64,000 nt of DNA from Jacaranda mimosifolia (lineage: Eukaryota; Streptophyta; Magnoliopsida; Lamiales; Bignoniaceae), in contig CM032119.1 in the NCBI GenBank assembly GCA_018894105.1, positions 18,121,246-18,185,245 of the forward strand, read 5' to 3'. Position 1 is the first letter of the stretch, and every line of letters starts with the position of its first letter. The notes beneath the pieces were generated by a model, which was not told the DNA's origin, searched no databases, and was given only the letters and a program-made list of their open reading frames with translations. This document shows, piece after piece, positions 1 to 11,884 of the stretch. A program made the position numbers and the translations under genes.

Positions 1-1564
1 TTTAAGGTGAGGGTATATCACTCGTTCTGGTGCCCATAACTCTTTATATGTCATCAGTTTTCTGTCCTATATACCCAACAGCCTTGCCAGCTAACCCTCT
101 GTTGTTGTAGCTTCTTGTGAATTTGTCTTTTGTTTAAATAGGTCTTGCTGACCCATTTACTCTATCGTATCTCTGAGCTTATTATTTTTTGTGTCTTTGG
201 ACTGCTTTGTCGGTCGATACATATCGCGTAACTTGCATTTGCTGTTTAGCGCTCAATTCTGTTCATGTGTAGAGTTTGATTTGTAATTCTCACGCTAGCA
301 CTACATCATGTCACCTTTGGGGATGCTCTTGGGATGTTTCTACCCGTAGAGATGCCACGGGTTGTTGGGCCCGAGACTAGGTCTGGAAAGATGATCGGAC
401 AGTACAGGCCGACCGTAACTGGTCTCCTAACTAGAACCCACTCGCGATCCTGACTTGCAGATAGTTTGAGGTAGTTGTCTACGAGTGGCGGGATCCGACA
501 TGCAACCTACCATGCCACATGTCAAGTTATTACACACCGAGCTGAGTGCTCGAGTAAATGGAGAGATAAGGAAAGTTTTATTCTTATGATGTTGTTATGT
601 TTTGATATGAGAGCAATAAGGTTAGGATTTGCCAACAGTCTACTATGATTTGAAAATGGTTGCTATTATGATTTGTTTTGTTATGTCACATCTTGCTTGT
701 TTCATGTCTCGTTTCATTTGGATTCATGTTTTGTCAAGATACTATTTATTGCTTTATGACATCTTGGTTGTTTTGTCATTTGTTTTGAAGTTGCTTCTGT
801 TACCATGTAATGTCTTGTTGGGTACACCTGTTTTCATAAGTACTATTATGTGGGCCCCTATTCTGTTAAAGTGTCATTTTACAACTTTTGATTGTCTCAA
901 TTCTTCCTTTTACTTCGCTTACTTATTTATCCGTTACGTTAGAATCCTTTTATCAGTTCCCTTAATCCTATGCATTTGTTAACATATACTTCTCTCCTTC
1001 ACTGAGTTCTTTGAACTTACCCCCTATTTTTGTTTCTTAATTCTTTCCTAGATAGGATCTGTCGGAGAGCTGGAGGCCTAAGCTTGCTTTAGGATGATGT
1101 AGATAGATTTATAGTTAGTACTAGATGTTTATGTATTTATGGACTTTGGAATATGTAGTTAAACTTACAGTTCAGCATGCACCTATTTGGGCTATTAAGA
1201 CTTTGACGATAGTAATGTTGTGAATTCTGTTTTCAGTAGTACCATTTTAGTTAGTATCGCTTTTGTAAGCAATTAGTCTACGATGTTTATGTATAAGACT
1301 TGTCATGTTGCCTCAAGGATATTAAGTTTAGGTTCAATCACGTCATGCAAGTATTATGTAAATATAAAATTGTGGTTTTGAAGTTCATGTTAATGTGGAA
1401 TATTTTACAGTAGGATGTGATAGAAAATTGCCATAAAATGGTTTTGGGTTGCCATGAATTATTTAAATTGAATGTTGGAGATGCATGTTTTATTATGAAT
1501 TATTAAATTTAGATTAGAATAACACCTCGGCATGAAGCAAGCACCTCCTGGTCGAGGCTCTACA
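1..1564 (+). repeat. 3' part of a long LTR (family L), cut by the window start
   Basis: Non-coding. Blocks here match the distal half of the solo LTR at 35993-39351 in the same order: the opening 'aaggtgaggg' block, the 'cgttctggtg' block, the 'ggcagtac' block near 400 (near 38455 in the other copy) and the terminal block with 'cacctc' words. It ends ...GGCTCTACA at 1564, where the other copies end GGTGCTACA. The internal ORF 629-982 has no recognisable domain and is not supported as a gene. The target duplication cannot be tested because the left end is outside the window. Confidence 0.75.
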
Positions 1565-2007
1565 TTATTTATGGTTGAAAAGTTTAAAATTAAAAAATTC
1601 CCTTTAATTATGTAACATATATAAATTAAACAAATAAAAATGAAATAAAAAAGTAAACAATAAAACAAGCAATCAACATTTGAAAAATGAAATAATGACG
1701 CATAGAAAAAGATAGAGGGAAAAAATGCTAGAAATTGAGAATATGAATTAAATAACTTTCGAAATACTCTATACATAGTAGTACAGATATAATTAGTTAT
1801 TAAGGATGAGGAAAAAAAACTTATTAAATTATAGAGTTCAAATGATTAAGGAACCTTCTATATATTGAGAATAGAGATGAAAGAGATTTTGTAGATAAAA
1901 TACAATTATTTTTTTGGTATTAGAGGTAAATAAAAAATAATTTGTTCTAATCAAGAAAATAATTTCAAATTTTAGATAGTTTTAAATAGAATAAATAATA
2001 TCAAATT
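1565..2007. repeat. AT-rich Helitron-associated repeat (family R), copy 1
   Basis: About 440 bp of AT-rich non-coding DNA. It aligns by eye with 19330-19860 and 22300-22760, sharing the landmarks 'gggaaaaaatgctagaaa', 'tagttattaa', 'ttttgtagataaaa' and 'ttgttctaatcaagaaaat'. It stops where the family-L LTR begins at 2008. The minus ORF 1459-1776 crosses its junction with the preceding LTR and is not a gene. Confidence 0.6.
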
Positions 2008-2300
2008 TGTAACACCCCGAATTTTGAATCCTAAGATATAATAAATTGTAAAACCGATAAGTTGGGATAGATTAATTTTGGATTAGATTCAACTGAAGTC
2101 TAGAAGTAAATATTTACGATCATGGGACTAAATTGTAAAGAAGAGAAGGACTTGATTATTTAAAATTGTAAAGTTTAGGGGTGAAGGTGAGAAAATTAAG
2201 AACTTAAGGACTTCCAAATAAATAAAGAAGGACTTAGTTGACTGGAATTAGAAATGTTAGGGGCCAACATGAAAACTAAAACCCTCAAGGATTAAAATAA

Positions 2301-2445
2301 GGGACACTTATTTAAAAGTACCAAACACACTTTCCACTTTTGTGATCAGTCCCCACTTAATTTTTGTTAGAAAAAACTCCATAGTTTTGTTAAAAGTTTA
2401 GAGATCACTCCCTATTCACTTGATTTGACAAAAATGCCCTTAAGT
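2301..2445 (+). repeat. Left terminal inverted repeat of the MULE
   Basis: About 145 bp that aligns with the reverse complement of 14772-14916. Conserved cores are 'tcagtcccca', 'aactcc.ta.tttt' and 'atcactcccyat'; the similarity fades after a 'ccctt' block. Divergence of the arms is clearly visible, which points to an old insertion or relaxed constraint. Confidence 0.88.
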
Positions 2446-2690
2446 ATAATATTTTTCATTTATTTTTTCTCACTTCTTCTTCATCCGGACAAGCAAATAG
2501 TAAACCCTATCATACTAGAAACAGAAAGAACAGAAAAAACGCAACAAGCTCCATAGCGGGAATGAGAATAACGTCAGAGCTAAAAACCACCAACCCGACA
2601 GCTGCATTGTCTTCTTCTCTTTTTATTTTCATCATTTTTGGGTTTCATCTTTTTCTCAGTTGCTTCTGAGTTTCTTATATTTTTCCGACA

Positions 2691-3021
2691 ATGTCAACCA
2701 GTAGTGAAGCAAGTGTGCTCAATCAAGTATTGGTGAGTTTCCACTACAAGACCAGCTCCATATAATGTTAATTAAGGATAGTATGACTTTAATGGATATG
2801 TACATTAATTTTGCAAGAAAATGGAGTGAAATCAACGCCGAGCACTTCAGTTTGCAATATATAGCTTCACATCAAAGATTGTACGTGAGTTTAACTGATG
2901 ACGATGATGTCATGAATATGATCTTACTGCATTTGACATTGAAGATAAACATTGTTGATATCCTGGTAAACCAAAAGGATGAATCAAGCAGCAGAGAAAA
3001 GAAGAGCAGTGATGTTTTAAG
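2691..3021 (+). pseudogene. Transposase exon 1: PB1-like N-terminal segment, frameshifted
   Basis: The start ATG at 2691 gives a 24-residue peptide beginning MSTSSEAS that stops at 2763-2765. A second frame (2765-3025) then carries LQYIA, a D-D-D-D-V run and a hydrophobic strand. This resembles the PB1-like domain at the N-terminus of many MuDR transposases. A candidate splice donor AAG|GTAATAG lies at about 3021. The pyrimidine-rich tract just upstream of 2691 looks like a 5' UTR. The domain call rests on pattern only. Confidence 0.6.
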
Positions 3022-3039
3022 GTAATAGTTCTACAGAAT

Positions 3040-5815
3040 CTAAACTGTATTGTAGTTTGTAAAGTTTTATACTTGAAGTGTTCCAAAATAGTACTCTGTT
3101 TGTTTGAAAATCTTTCTGTACTTGTAGCGTTCTACATTATACTTCATTGCAGTTAACATTGTACTTCATCTCACAAAAATTATACTTTATTATGTAAGTT
3201 TTATACTTCAAGTGTTTTCTACTAAAGGATTATCTAAAATTGTACTGCAACTTGTAGAGGTTTATACTTGAAGTGTTTCCAAATTGTACGTAATCTATAC
3301 AAAATTATACTTTCTGTTTTCTGAAATTATTCATTTAACCAAAACTGTACTGAGTTGGTAGGGTTTTATACTTCAATTGTTCGGAAATTGTACTTCATTT
3401 TACACAAATTTGTACTCCAGTTATCTGAAATTGTACTTCATTTAACTACTCTATTAATTAAGTTTTATACTTCAAAGTGTTCTACTAATTGATTATCTAA
3501 AGTTATACTGCTATTGCTAATGGTTTATACCTGAAGTGTTCAAAAACTATACTTCTTTTTATTCAAAATTGTACTTCAATTTTTTGAGATTATACTTTAT
3601 TTTACAAAATCTTTACTTATTTATTGAAGGTCTATACTTTAAGGGTTATATTTATCGATTATCCAAAATACACTGCAGTTGCTAGGGCTTTATACTTCAA
3701 GAGTTTGAAATTGTACTTCACTTTATCTAAAATTGTACATTTATTTTCTGAAATTATATTTTCTTTTGTACTTCATTTTATAGAAACCTATACTATTTTT
3801 ATTGAAGTTCTATACTTCAAGTGTCCTAAATTGTACGTCATTTTATATAAACTTGTACTTCATTATCTGAATCTATTATTTGACTTTCATGTTTTCTACT
3901 AATAAATTATCCAATTTGTACTGAAATTGCTAAGGTTTTATACTTCAAGTGTTCAGAAATCATTCTTCACTTAATTAAAAATTGTACTTCTATTTTTTAA
4001 AATTATACTTCATTTTATACATCATTTTATTTAAATATGTACTCTTGCCACTAAAGTTCTATACTTCATGTGTTCTCAAAATGTACTTCATTTTATCTAA
4101 ACATGTACTCCATTCATTGAAGTTCTATACTTCAAGTGTTCGAAGTTGTACTTCATTTTATCTGAACTTGTATTTCAATTATCTGAATCTATTATTTAAT
4201 TTAAAAGCAACTACAAATGGATTATAAAAAAATTATACTGCAATAGTCAAAGTTTTATACTTTAGGAGTTCTGAAATTGTACTTCGATTTTCTGAACTTA
4301 TATTTCAGTTCTTAATAATTTCGCCTAAATCTTTATATTCTTTTCATTGAAGTTCTATACTTCAGGTATTCTGAAGTTGTATTTCACTTTGTCTAATATT
4401 GTACTTCAATTTTTTGAAATTATACTTCATTTTATACATCATTTTACCGAAACTTGTACTCCATTCATTAAAGTTAAATACTTCAAATGTCTGAAGTTGT
4501 ACTTCATTTTATCTGAACTTGTACTTTAATTATCTGAACCTATTATTTAATTTTTAAGCGTCTACTAATGTATTATCTAAAAATTATACTGCAATAGCTA
4601 AGGTTTTATACTTTAGTTGTTTCAAATTGTACTTCACTTTATATAAAATTGAACTTAGATTTTTTGAAATTATATTTCAGTTTTTACATAATTTAACCTA
4701 AATCTGTATTCTTTTCAATGAAGTTCTATACCTCAGGTGTTCTCAAATTGTACATCACTTTATCTAAAATTATATTTCTATTTCTTTAAATTATACTTCA
4801 TTTTATACATCACTTTACCTAAACTTGTACTCCATTCATTGAAGTTCTATACTTCAAGTGTTCGAAATTGTACTTCACTTTATCTGAACTTGTACTTCAA
4901 TTTTCTGAATCTATTATTTAATTTAGAATCGACTACGAATGGATTATCAAAAAATTATACTGCAATAGCTAAAGTTTTATACTTCAGGAGTTCGCAATTG
5001 TACTTTACATTATCTAAAATTGTACTTCGATTTTTTGAATTTATATTTCAGTTCTTACATAATTTCACCTAAATCTGTATATTCTTTTCATTGAAGTTTT
5101 ATACTTCAGGTATTCTGAAATTGTATTTCACTTTGTCTAATATTGTACTTCAATTTTTTGAAATCATACTTCATTTTATACATCATTTTACCGAAACTTG
5201 TACTCCATTCATTAAAGTTCTATACTTCAAATGTCTGAAGTTGTATTTCATTTTATCTAAACTTGTATTTAATTATCTAAACTTGTTATTTAATTTTGAA
5301 GCGTCTACTAATGAATTAATCCAAAAATTATACTGCAATTGCTAAGGTTTTATACTTCAAGTGTTTGAAATTGTACTTCACATTATTAAAATTGTACTTC
5401 AATTTTCTGAACATATACTTCAGTTCTTACATAGTTTCACCTAAATCTATATTCTTTTCATTGAAGTTCTATACTTCAGGTATTCTGAAATTGTACTTCA
5501 CTTCTTTTACTTTTGTTTCTTAAAATTATACTTCATTTTATACATCATTTTATCTAAATCTGCACTCTTTTAATTGAAGTTCTGTACTTCAGGTGTTCTC
5601 AAATTGTACTTCATTTTATTTTAGCTTGTACTTCAATTTTCTGAATCTCTTATTTAATTTTCAAGTGTTCTACTAATGAATTATCCAAAAAATTGTACTG
5701 CAATTGCTGCGTTTTATACTTCTATTGTTATGAAATTGTACTTCGTTTATTTGAAATTATACCACAATGTTGAATTATTCTACATATTGTACTTTAGTTT
5801 ACCTAAAATTGCATT
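3040..5815 (+). repeat. Array A: ~2.8 kb of spaced TATACTTCA/TGTACTTCA words, in the transposase first intron
   Basis: Words 'tatacttca' and 'tgtacttca' recur about every 20-27 bp, separated by short T-rich spacers such as 'ttttatctaa' and 'agtgttct'. A higher-order repeat of about 0.72-0.74 kb is visible: 'cattcattgaag' occurs at 4111 and 4833 (722 bp apart) and 'cattcattaaag' at 4462 and 5206 (744 bp apart), with matching sequence in between. The many open frames here (3624-5345), rich in Tyr, Phe and Leu, arise because the word lacks stops in one phase. The array lies between coding exons, so an intronic position is the simplest model. Confidence 0.9.
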
Positions 5816-5834
5816 TCATTTGTCAACCTCAAGG

Positions 5835-6827
5835 GATGCAGTCGAGGAGGAAATTGGTTCGACCAATGCATCACACAATGAATTGGCTTTAATTAGCAAC
5901 TCAATTGATGCATGGAGGAATTGCATATATGGAGAGGGTCAAACATTCAAGGATGCTGAGGAGTTTAGAATTATGCTTAAGAATTATGCAGTGTCTACTT
6001 TGCGGTCGTTTAAATACAAGAAAATTGACAACAAAAAAATCATAGCCGTTTGCAGTGATGAAAATTGCAAATGGAGAATCTATGCATCAAGGCATGAAGC
6101 TGATAAATTATTTGGCATTCGAAAATGCAATGTAGAGCACACATGTGGTGAGGCTAATCTTTGGACAAGGGGACATCCTAAAGCCGATTCCGCTTGGGTT
6201 GCTAATGTAGTGAAGGACAAATTGAGATCAGAGCCATGTTATTGGCCCTCTACCATACTGAAAGATATTCACAGAGAATACGGTGTGGAACTTAGGTACC
6301 ATAAAGCATGGATGGGTAAGGAATTAGCTATGCATGACATCCATGGAACTGAGAAGGGATCTTATGATAAGTTGAGGTGGTACTGTGATGCTGTGAATAG
6401 GACAAACCCTGAAAGTATTGCAGACTATGAGATTGACCCAATCAGTCGAAAATCTCATCGGCTATTTATATGTTCCAGTGCCTGCCTTCTTGGTTTTCTC
6501 AGGGGATGCAGGCCATTGATATTCTTGGACAGAACCCATATTAAAAATAAATACAAAGGAGTCTTACTCAGCGCTGTCAATAAGGATGCTAATGATGACT
6601 TATTCACGTTAGCATATGCAGTTGTTGACTCTAAAAATGATATTAATTGGGAGTGGTTCTGCTTTAAGTTGAGAAGAGTCTTAGATTCTGAATATCTACC
6701 TTGCTTATCAAGGTTTACTTTCTTCTTCGATCGATATCTAGGTCTTCTTAAGGCCCTCCCCATGATATTTCCCGATAGCCACCATGCATATTTCTTGAGA
6801 CACTTAGTGGATAACTTTAAGAAACAA
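5835..6827 (+). pseudogene. Transposase exon 2: MuDR DNA-binding segment and MULE core
   Basis: Uninterrupted for about 331 codons and the best-preserved protein segment in the window. In the 392-residue open frame starting at 5676, the DNA-binding segment spans about residues 91-157, with Cys126, Cys131-x-Trp133 and the His155-x-Cys157 end. The MULE core follows, with LDRTHIKNKYKG near 284-295 (Asp285), a WEWF motif near 325-328, and FDRYLGLLKALP (Asp352) leading to a HL..NF end near 376-381. These are the two aspartates expected in the catalytic core. The first ~53 residues of the open frame are repeat-array sequence and not protein. The exon probably begins at an AG acceptor near 5830-5842. 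It ends at CAA|GTAAGT (6827/6828). Confidence 0.9.
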
Positions 6828-7754
6828 GTAAGTGTACTCTATCTTTGTTTGTGAGACAATTATGTGAAATAAACTCTACTTCATAACATTAAGTACATTA
6901 CTATTTTATTATTTTAAATTCAGGTATTAAGGAAGTACCCTCTACATAACAAGAAACATTGGTGTTATGTTTTTATGAAAGCTGCATATGCGCCTACAAG
7001 GCAGGAGTATACCCAACATATAGACAACATCTTGGATTCAATGCCGCTTACCAGAGACTTTATTATGCAGTCTGACCCATCATGTTGGGCAAATTCCTTA
7101 TTCAGTGGAGATTGATTGGGGGTAATAAACAATAATCAAGCAGAAAGTTGGAATAATTGGGTTAAACCAGCCCGATTTATGCCAGTTGCAGCCATGGTTG
7201 ATCACATACGCATGCAAATAATGGCTATGATGCATGATAGATAGACGAGAAGAATCTCATAAGATGGTTGGTCAATTATGTCCCAAGCAAGAGAAGAAGT
7301 TGGCAATCAATCATATGCGTTCTCGTAACTTAAAAGTTGTCATATCTGCCGGTTGGAGCTTTGAGGTGATTGAGCAAGATAAATTGTATGCTGTAGATTT
7401 ACAACACAGAGTTTATTCGTGCAGAGCATGGCATATTGATAAAATACCATGCAGACATGCTTGTGCTTGTATCGAGTCAAAGTCACTTTCACCGTATGAC
7501 TTCACCGATCAATACTACCAAGTTGAGATGTATCAACAAGCATACCAGGCAGTTATAAACCCTATTCCTACGTTTGATATGCAAATGTTCCCTGTAGATG
7601 ATGATGACGTCATTCATGCACCTGATTGTCGATCTCAGCTTGGGTGTAGAAGGACACAGAGGATTCCATCATAGATTGAGAAACGTGTAATTAAGTGTAA
7701 AAAGTGTGGTAGAACAAGGCATAATCATCGAATTTGCAAAGAATCAGTAAACTA

Positions 7755-8317
7755 GTTAACTGTTGTACCTTAATACGGGATAATTGTACTTGATTTCTTC
7801 GCATTTGCGCCTCACTTGGGCAATGAAGCAGGTGATTTAGTGTGAAATTAGCATTCTTGCATGTTGTCCGAGACATAGTTAACTTTTGTACCTCAATACG
7901 GGATAATTGTACTTGATTTCTTCACATTTGCACCTCACTTGGTCAATAAGGCAGGTGATTTAGCGTAAAATTAGCATTCTAGCATGTTGTCCGAGACATA
8001 GTTAACTTTTGTACCTCAATACGAGATAATTGTACTTGATTTCTTCACATTTGCACCTCACTTAGGCAATGAGGCAGGTGATTTAGCGTGAAATCAGCAT
8101 TCTTGCATGTTGTCCGAGACATAGTTAACTTTTGTACCTCAATACGGGATAATTATACTTGATTTCTTCACATATGCACCTTACTTGGGCAATGAGGCAG
8201 GTGATTTAGCGTGAAATCAGCATTCTTGCATGTTGTCCGAGACATAGTTAACTGTTGTACCTCAATACAGGATAATTGTACTTGATTTCTTCGCATTTGC
8301 GCCTCACTTGGACAACT
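7755..8317 (+). repeat. Array B: 123-bp tandem repeat, ~4.6 copies
   Basis: The anchor GTTAAC occurs at 7755, 7878, 8001, 8124 and 8247, an exact 123-bp spacing. Each unit carries 'ttgtacctcaatac', 'ataattgtacttgattt' and 'atgttgtccgagacata'. It begins on the last base of the transposase stop codon (TAG, 7753-7755), so it would form the 3' UTR or terminator region of that gene. The copies differ by a few substitutions. Confidence 0.95.
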
Positions 8318-8319
8318 TT

Positions 8320-8700
8320 GTACTTAATATCTTGATATTTTTACTAATATTTTTGAATTGAAATTTGTTCAAAGATTTGATTTTTAATTCTTGGTAATTA
8401 ATAACCAAACTATTAAAGTATGTGTCAAATATTTATCATATGAATAAAATAATATTAAAAATTTTAAGTTGTTAATCACTAGTGTTCAACGGATGAATGT
8501 TATCAATAGCAGTAATGAAAGAATACTTATGCTTTCAAAGATGTAACGAAATGAGAATTTGACGATGATATCCACCCTATCATTCGTACAAATTCGTACT
8601 TCAGCAGATCCGATAATCTCAAATTATTGTACTTGCCCACCATTACAATTATTGGAGAATAATTATTCAATTTGAATAAGTGTACTTCAAGAAAACAAAT
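8320..8700. other. Spacer between arrays B and C of the MULE
   Basis: About 380 bp of AT-rich DNA with a few dispersed 'ttgtactt' words (8324, 8633, 8678). The minus ORF 8527-8733 has no family resemblance. Nothing else is recognised. Confidence 0.5.
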
Positions 8701-8704
8701 CTTA

Positions 8705-9140
8705 TACTTGGATTGTCTGATTTTGTACTTCATATCTCCAGAATTGTACTTCGTTCCCCTGAATTGTACTTTGTTTCCTGTGAATTGTACTCAAGATCCC
8801 CCACTTTGTTTCAATTGAATTTAAGTGTTCTTCAGCGAAACACATTTTATACTTTCTTTGTTCCGGGTTTGTACCTCATTGCCCTCAAAATGCACTCAAA
8901 TCTGCAGCCCAGTTTCAATTGAATTGAAGTGTACTTCAGCGAAGCACATTTTATACTCTGTTTATTCTGAATTTGTACTTTGTTTCCCGTGAATTGTACT
9001 CAAGATCCCTGCCTTGTTTCAATTAAATTTAAGTGTTCTTCAGCGAAACACATTTTATACTTTCTTTGTTCTGGGTTTGTACTTCATTTCCCCTGAATTG
9101 TATTCAAATTCCCTGCCCTGTTTCAATTGAATTTAAGTTA
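8705..9140 (+). repeat. Array C: 104-bp tandem repeat, ~4 copies
   Basis: The anchor 'tttcaattgaatt' (one copy has 'tttcaattaaatt') begins at 8809, 8913, 9017 and 9121, an exact 104-bp spacing. Each unit holds 'cttcagcgaa.cacatttta' followed by 'tatact', then 'ttgtactt' and 'gaattgtact' words. It ends about 90 bp before the stop codon of the oppositely transcribed Ulp1-like gene, so arrays B and C fill the convergent intergenic region. Confidence 0.93.
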
Positions 9141-10299
9141 TAAATAATTAATGGAAAATTACACTTACATACAAAATAATATTATAAACAAATTATGCTT
9201 CAATTTACACATGTATTTACATACAAGTGATTCAAATCCTGGCATTTTCATGACTTAATATTGTATATGCGATTTTCGCACGATATTTATCAATTTCAAT
9301 TGTTCTAGCGTCCCTCCAAAACTCGGGGGTGTCTCTAGCAAAACATTCTGCCCAAATGCATACATAGACACCACAATCCACTGTACCACTTGCTGCCTGC
9401 TTTTTTTCGACTTTATCTGTTCATCCACACGACTCCCCAGTGAAAGCTTCATGTACCGAGAATAGAATGAAGCCTACAAAAATATTGATCAATTGTTGAC
9501 TCCCTACTTTATGAAGAAATCATAGGGAAAGAAAGCAAACTTACAATGGCAATAGCTATCGGTTGGTATCTGGCGGCCATTATTGAATTCATGTATAAGA
9601 AAGAATGAGTCGGGGACAAGCAAGAACCAGTTTTGGCACCGGAAAATCGGTAGGATTATGTAACGACACTCGTTTAAAACATCCACAATGAGCTCTTCCA
9701 AGTCTGTACAGGTGAAGTTGTTAAGTTTAAGCTTCAACTCCACAAATTCTTCATCCGTAATATCCTTGCTGTTGCGTTTCTCTAGTCGGTCTAATATATC
9801 AGCCTATGAAGTATAAAACAAATGGTTAGACTCATTTGTCACCGTGGACTAAATGAAGTTAGGAAACTGCCATATACATGCGCTATTGAGGACGTAAACC
9901 ACACCTTGTGGAGACACTTCTTCTTGAAAGATGGGCTACATAATATCGACATGTAACAGTCTACTATGTCACCGGTAAGTTCTCCTCCAAATAAGAGCTC
10001 ACAAAAGTTTTGTCCATCCAGAAACTATCTTGCTCCTTCCATACAGTCACCCTTACACAATTGTTAATTGTTAGTTCAGATACCAATTTATCCAACAGAA
10101 AAATAATAAGCAAATTTTGTTATCTCAAATTATCTCTTCTGACAAAGTTGTCGATGACTTCTCGCTCTTCTACTGGAATAAGAGCAAGACCTCTATAATC
10201 AGTCCTTTATTTATAGGGATCGGCCACTTCAGTCTTTGGGATGGTTGGTTCATTTGCCACCTCGAGTGGTTCATCTGCCACCTGGATTGGTTCATCTGC

Positions 10300-10860
10300 C
10301 ACCTAGGGTACAAAACACAGCACATAGGTACAAAGTATCAACTATTGAAGTAGAAAAGATAAGCACATAAAGTACAGATATCACCAACATGGAGTACAAA
10401 ACTCAAGCACAATAGGTATAAGGTGTCAACTATTGAAGTAGAAAAGATAAGCACATGAAGTACAGACATCACTAATATGGTGTACAAAACTCAAGCACAT
10501 TAGGTATAAAGTGTCAACTATTGAGGAAGAAAAGATCAGCACTTGAAGAATAGATATCACCAACATGGTGTACAAAACTCCAGCACATTAGGTATAAAGT
10601 GTAAAGCACATAAAGTACAGATATCACCAACACGGAGTACAAAACTCAAGCACAATAGGTATAAAGTGTCAACTATTGAAGTAGAAAAGATAAGCACATG
10701 AAGTACAGACATCACCAATATGGTGTACAAAACTCAAGCACATTAGGTATAAAGTGTCAACTATTTAATTAGAAAAGATCAGCACATAAGTGCAAGTATC
10801 ACCAACATGAAGTATAAGACATCATCCATTAAGTGAAAATATCAACCAATCAAGTATAAG
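10300..10860 (-). repeat. Array D: 88-bp tandem repeat, ~5-6 copies
   Basis: The anchor 'gaaaagat' occurs at 10353, 10441, 10529, 10684 and 10772. Four of these define 88-bp steps; the 10529-10684 step is 155 bp, consistent with two units minus 21 bp. On the - strand each unit reads 'ctttatacct', 'ttttgtactcc' and 'tctgtacttta', so the word orientation is opposite to arrays A-C but is sense for the Ulp1-like gene. It sits inside that gene between the Glu-rich and protease parts, probably in an intron. Confidence 0.9.
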
Positions 10861-11884
10861 ATATCATAACATTTATTACAAACAGACAGTTTACAAATGA
10901 AATGCAAGTAGCAAAAAAAATAAAACATTAAGTAGTGTACAACACCTTCTTCTCTTCTTATTTTTTATTTTTTCGTGCACGAGGACGAGCATGATAGGTC
11001 TTTGTCACTTGTCTTCCTCTTTTGGTTGGTGTGGTGCTCGGGGGGCTGACAAAATCTGGAGATTTCTATTTTGGCTTCCTATCTTCTCGATTGCGCACAT
11101 TTGTCACAATCGAGGACATGACATTTACCACTTCAATCTCAGATTCCTCGAACTCAGCCGCTTGAATTGGTATATAATGTTCTGTCTTCAAAGGTATGGG
11201 GGAATCTGAATGATCATGACGTTGTTTGGTTCGACTTTCTTCATCCAACATGTCTTAAGAATCATCCCCTTCTTTCTATACATCATGTACCAAATCAAGT
11301 TCCCCCTCATGCACATACTCACTAGCTTCCTGCTCAAGCTCCACCCCATTAGTCTCTTCATCAGTTAGATGCTCCTCATCACCCTGCTCCTTCACTGCCA
11401 TGTATTCGAGTGAAGCAATTTTTTCTTTCAATGATTTAATTTCTTCACCTTTCACTGCAATAATTGTTTCATACATTGTAGGATCACAGACATAGACTTC
11501 ACCGATGGCAGTACTGGCAGCCTCTGATTTCTTGATCAAATCTGCCAATTCTAACTCCTCTGGAGCAGGGTTGAGGGCTACAACCTATTACAATGGAAAT
11601 AATTATCAAATACAAATTATTATACAAAAAACAAATAATGAATTATTACAATTATTACCATATCTGCTATAACTTTCTTCAATTTATTCTTTGCCTGCTC
11701 CACATTTTGTGGGAGTTTGCTATCCTTCCACCAGTAAAAGTGTGGAAACTCAAACAAACTCATTGGTGAAGCTAGTGATGGGATGCGTTCATAAACCCAT
11801 GCCTGTCATTCATAAATCGAAAAATTATACTCACTTGAATATAAATATAATCAATGTCATTGGACAAATGAAGCAAACACTTAC

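Larger units (their letters stand above)
2691..7755 (+). pseudogene. MuDR-type MULE transposase gene, multi-exon and broken
   Basis: Encodes a transposase expected to bind the TIRs and move the element. The order fits the family: an N-terminal PB1-like segment (2691-3021), a long intron full of repeats (about 3022-5834), a MuDR-type zinc DNA-binding segment and MULE catalytic core (5835-6827), a 96-bp intron (6828-6923; GTAAG...CAG, phase 0), the rest of the core (6924-7242), then a SWIM zinc finger and CCHC knuckle (7234-7755). Defects: a frameshift after 2760, TGA at 7113, a one-base frameshift near 7231-7242 and TAG at 7672. In the SWIM finger the first cysteine position reads Tyr, while Cys63, Cys73 and His75 of the downstream frame are kept. 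The CCHC knuckle (C-x2-C-x4-H-x4-C) follows the TAG. Not functional as it stands. Confidence 0.88.

Noticed and set aside
3624..5345. Five overlapping Tyr/Phe/Leu-rich ORFs resembling small membrane proteins
   Set aside because: They are the same T-rich repeat word read in a stop-poor phase within array A; peptide repeats follow the DNA period and there is no start context or domain.
9255..9452. Minus ORF of 65 residues as a protein in its own right
   Set aside because: Past the RQQ segment it is the wrong frame; the true protease residues (DCGVYV) are in the next frame after a frameshift.
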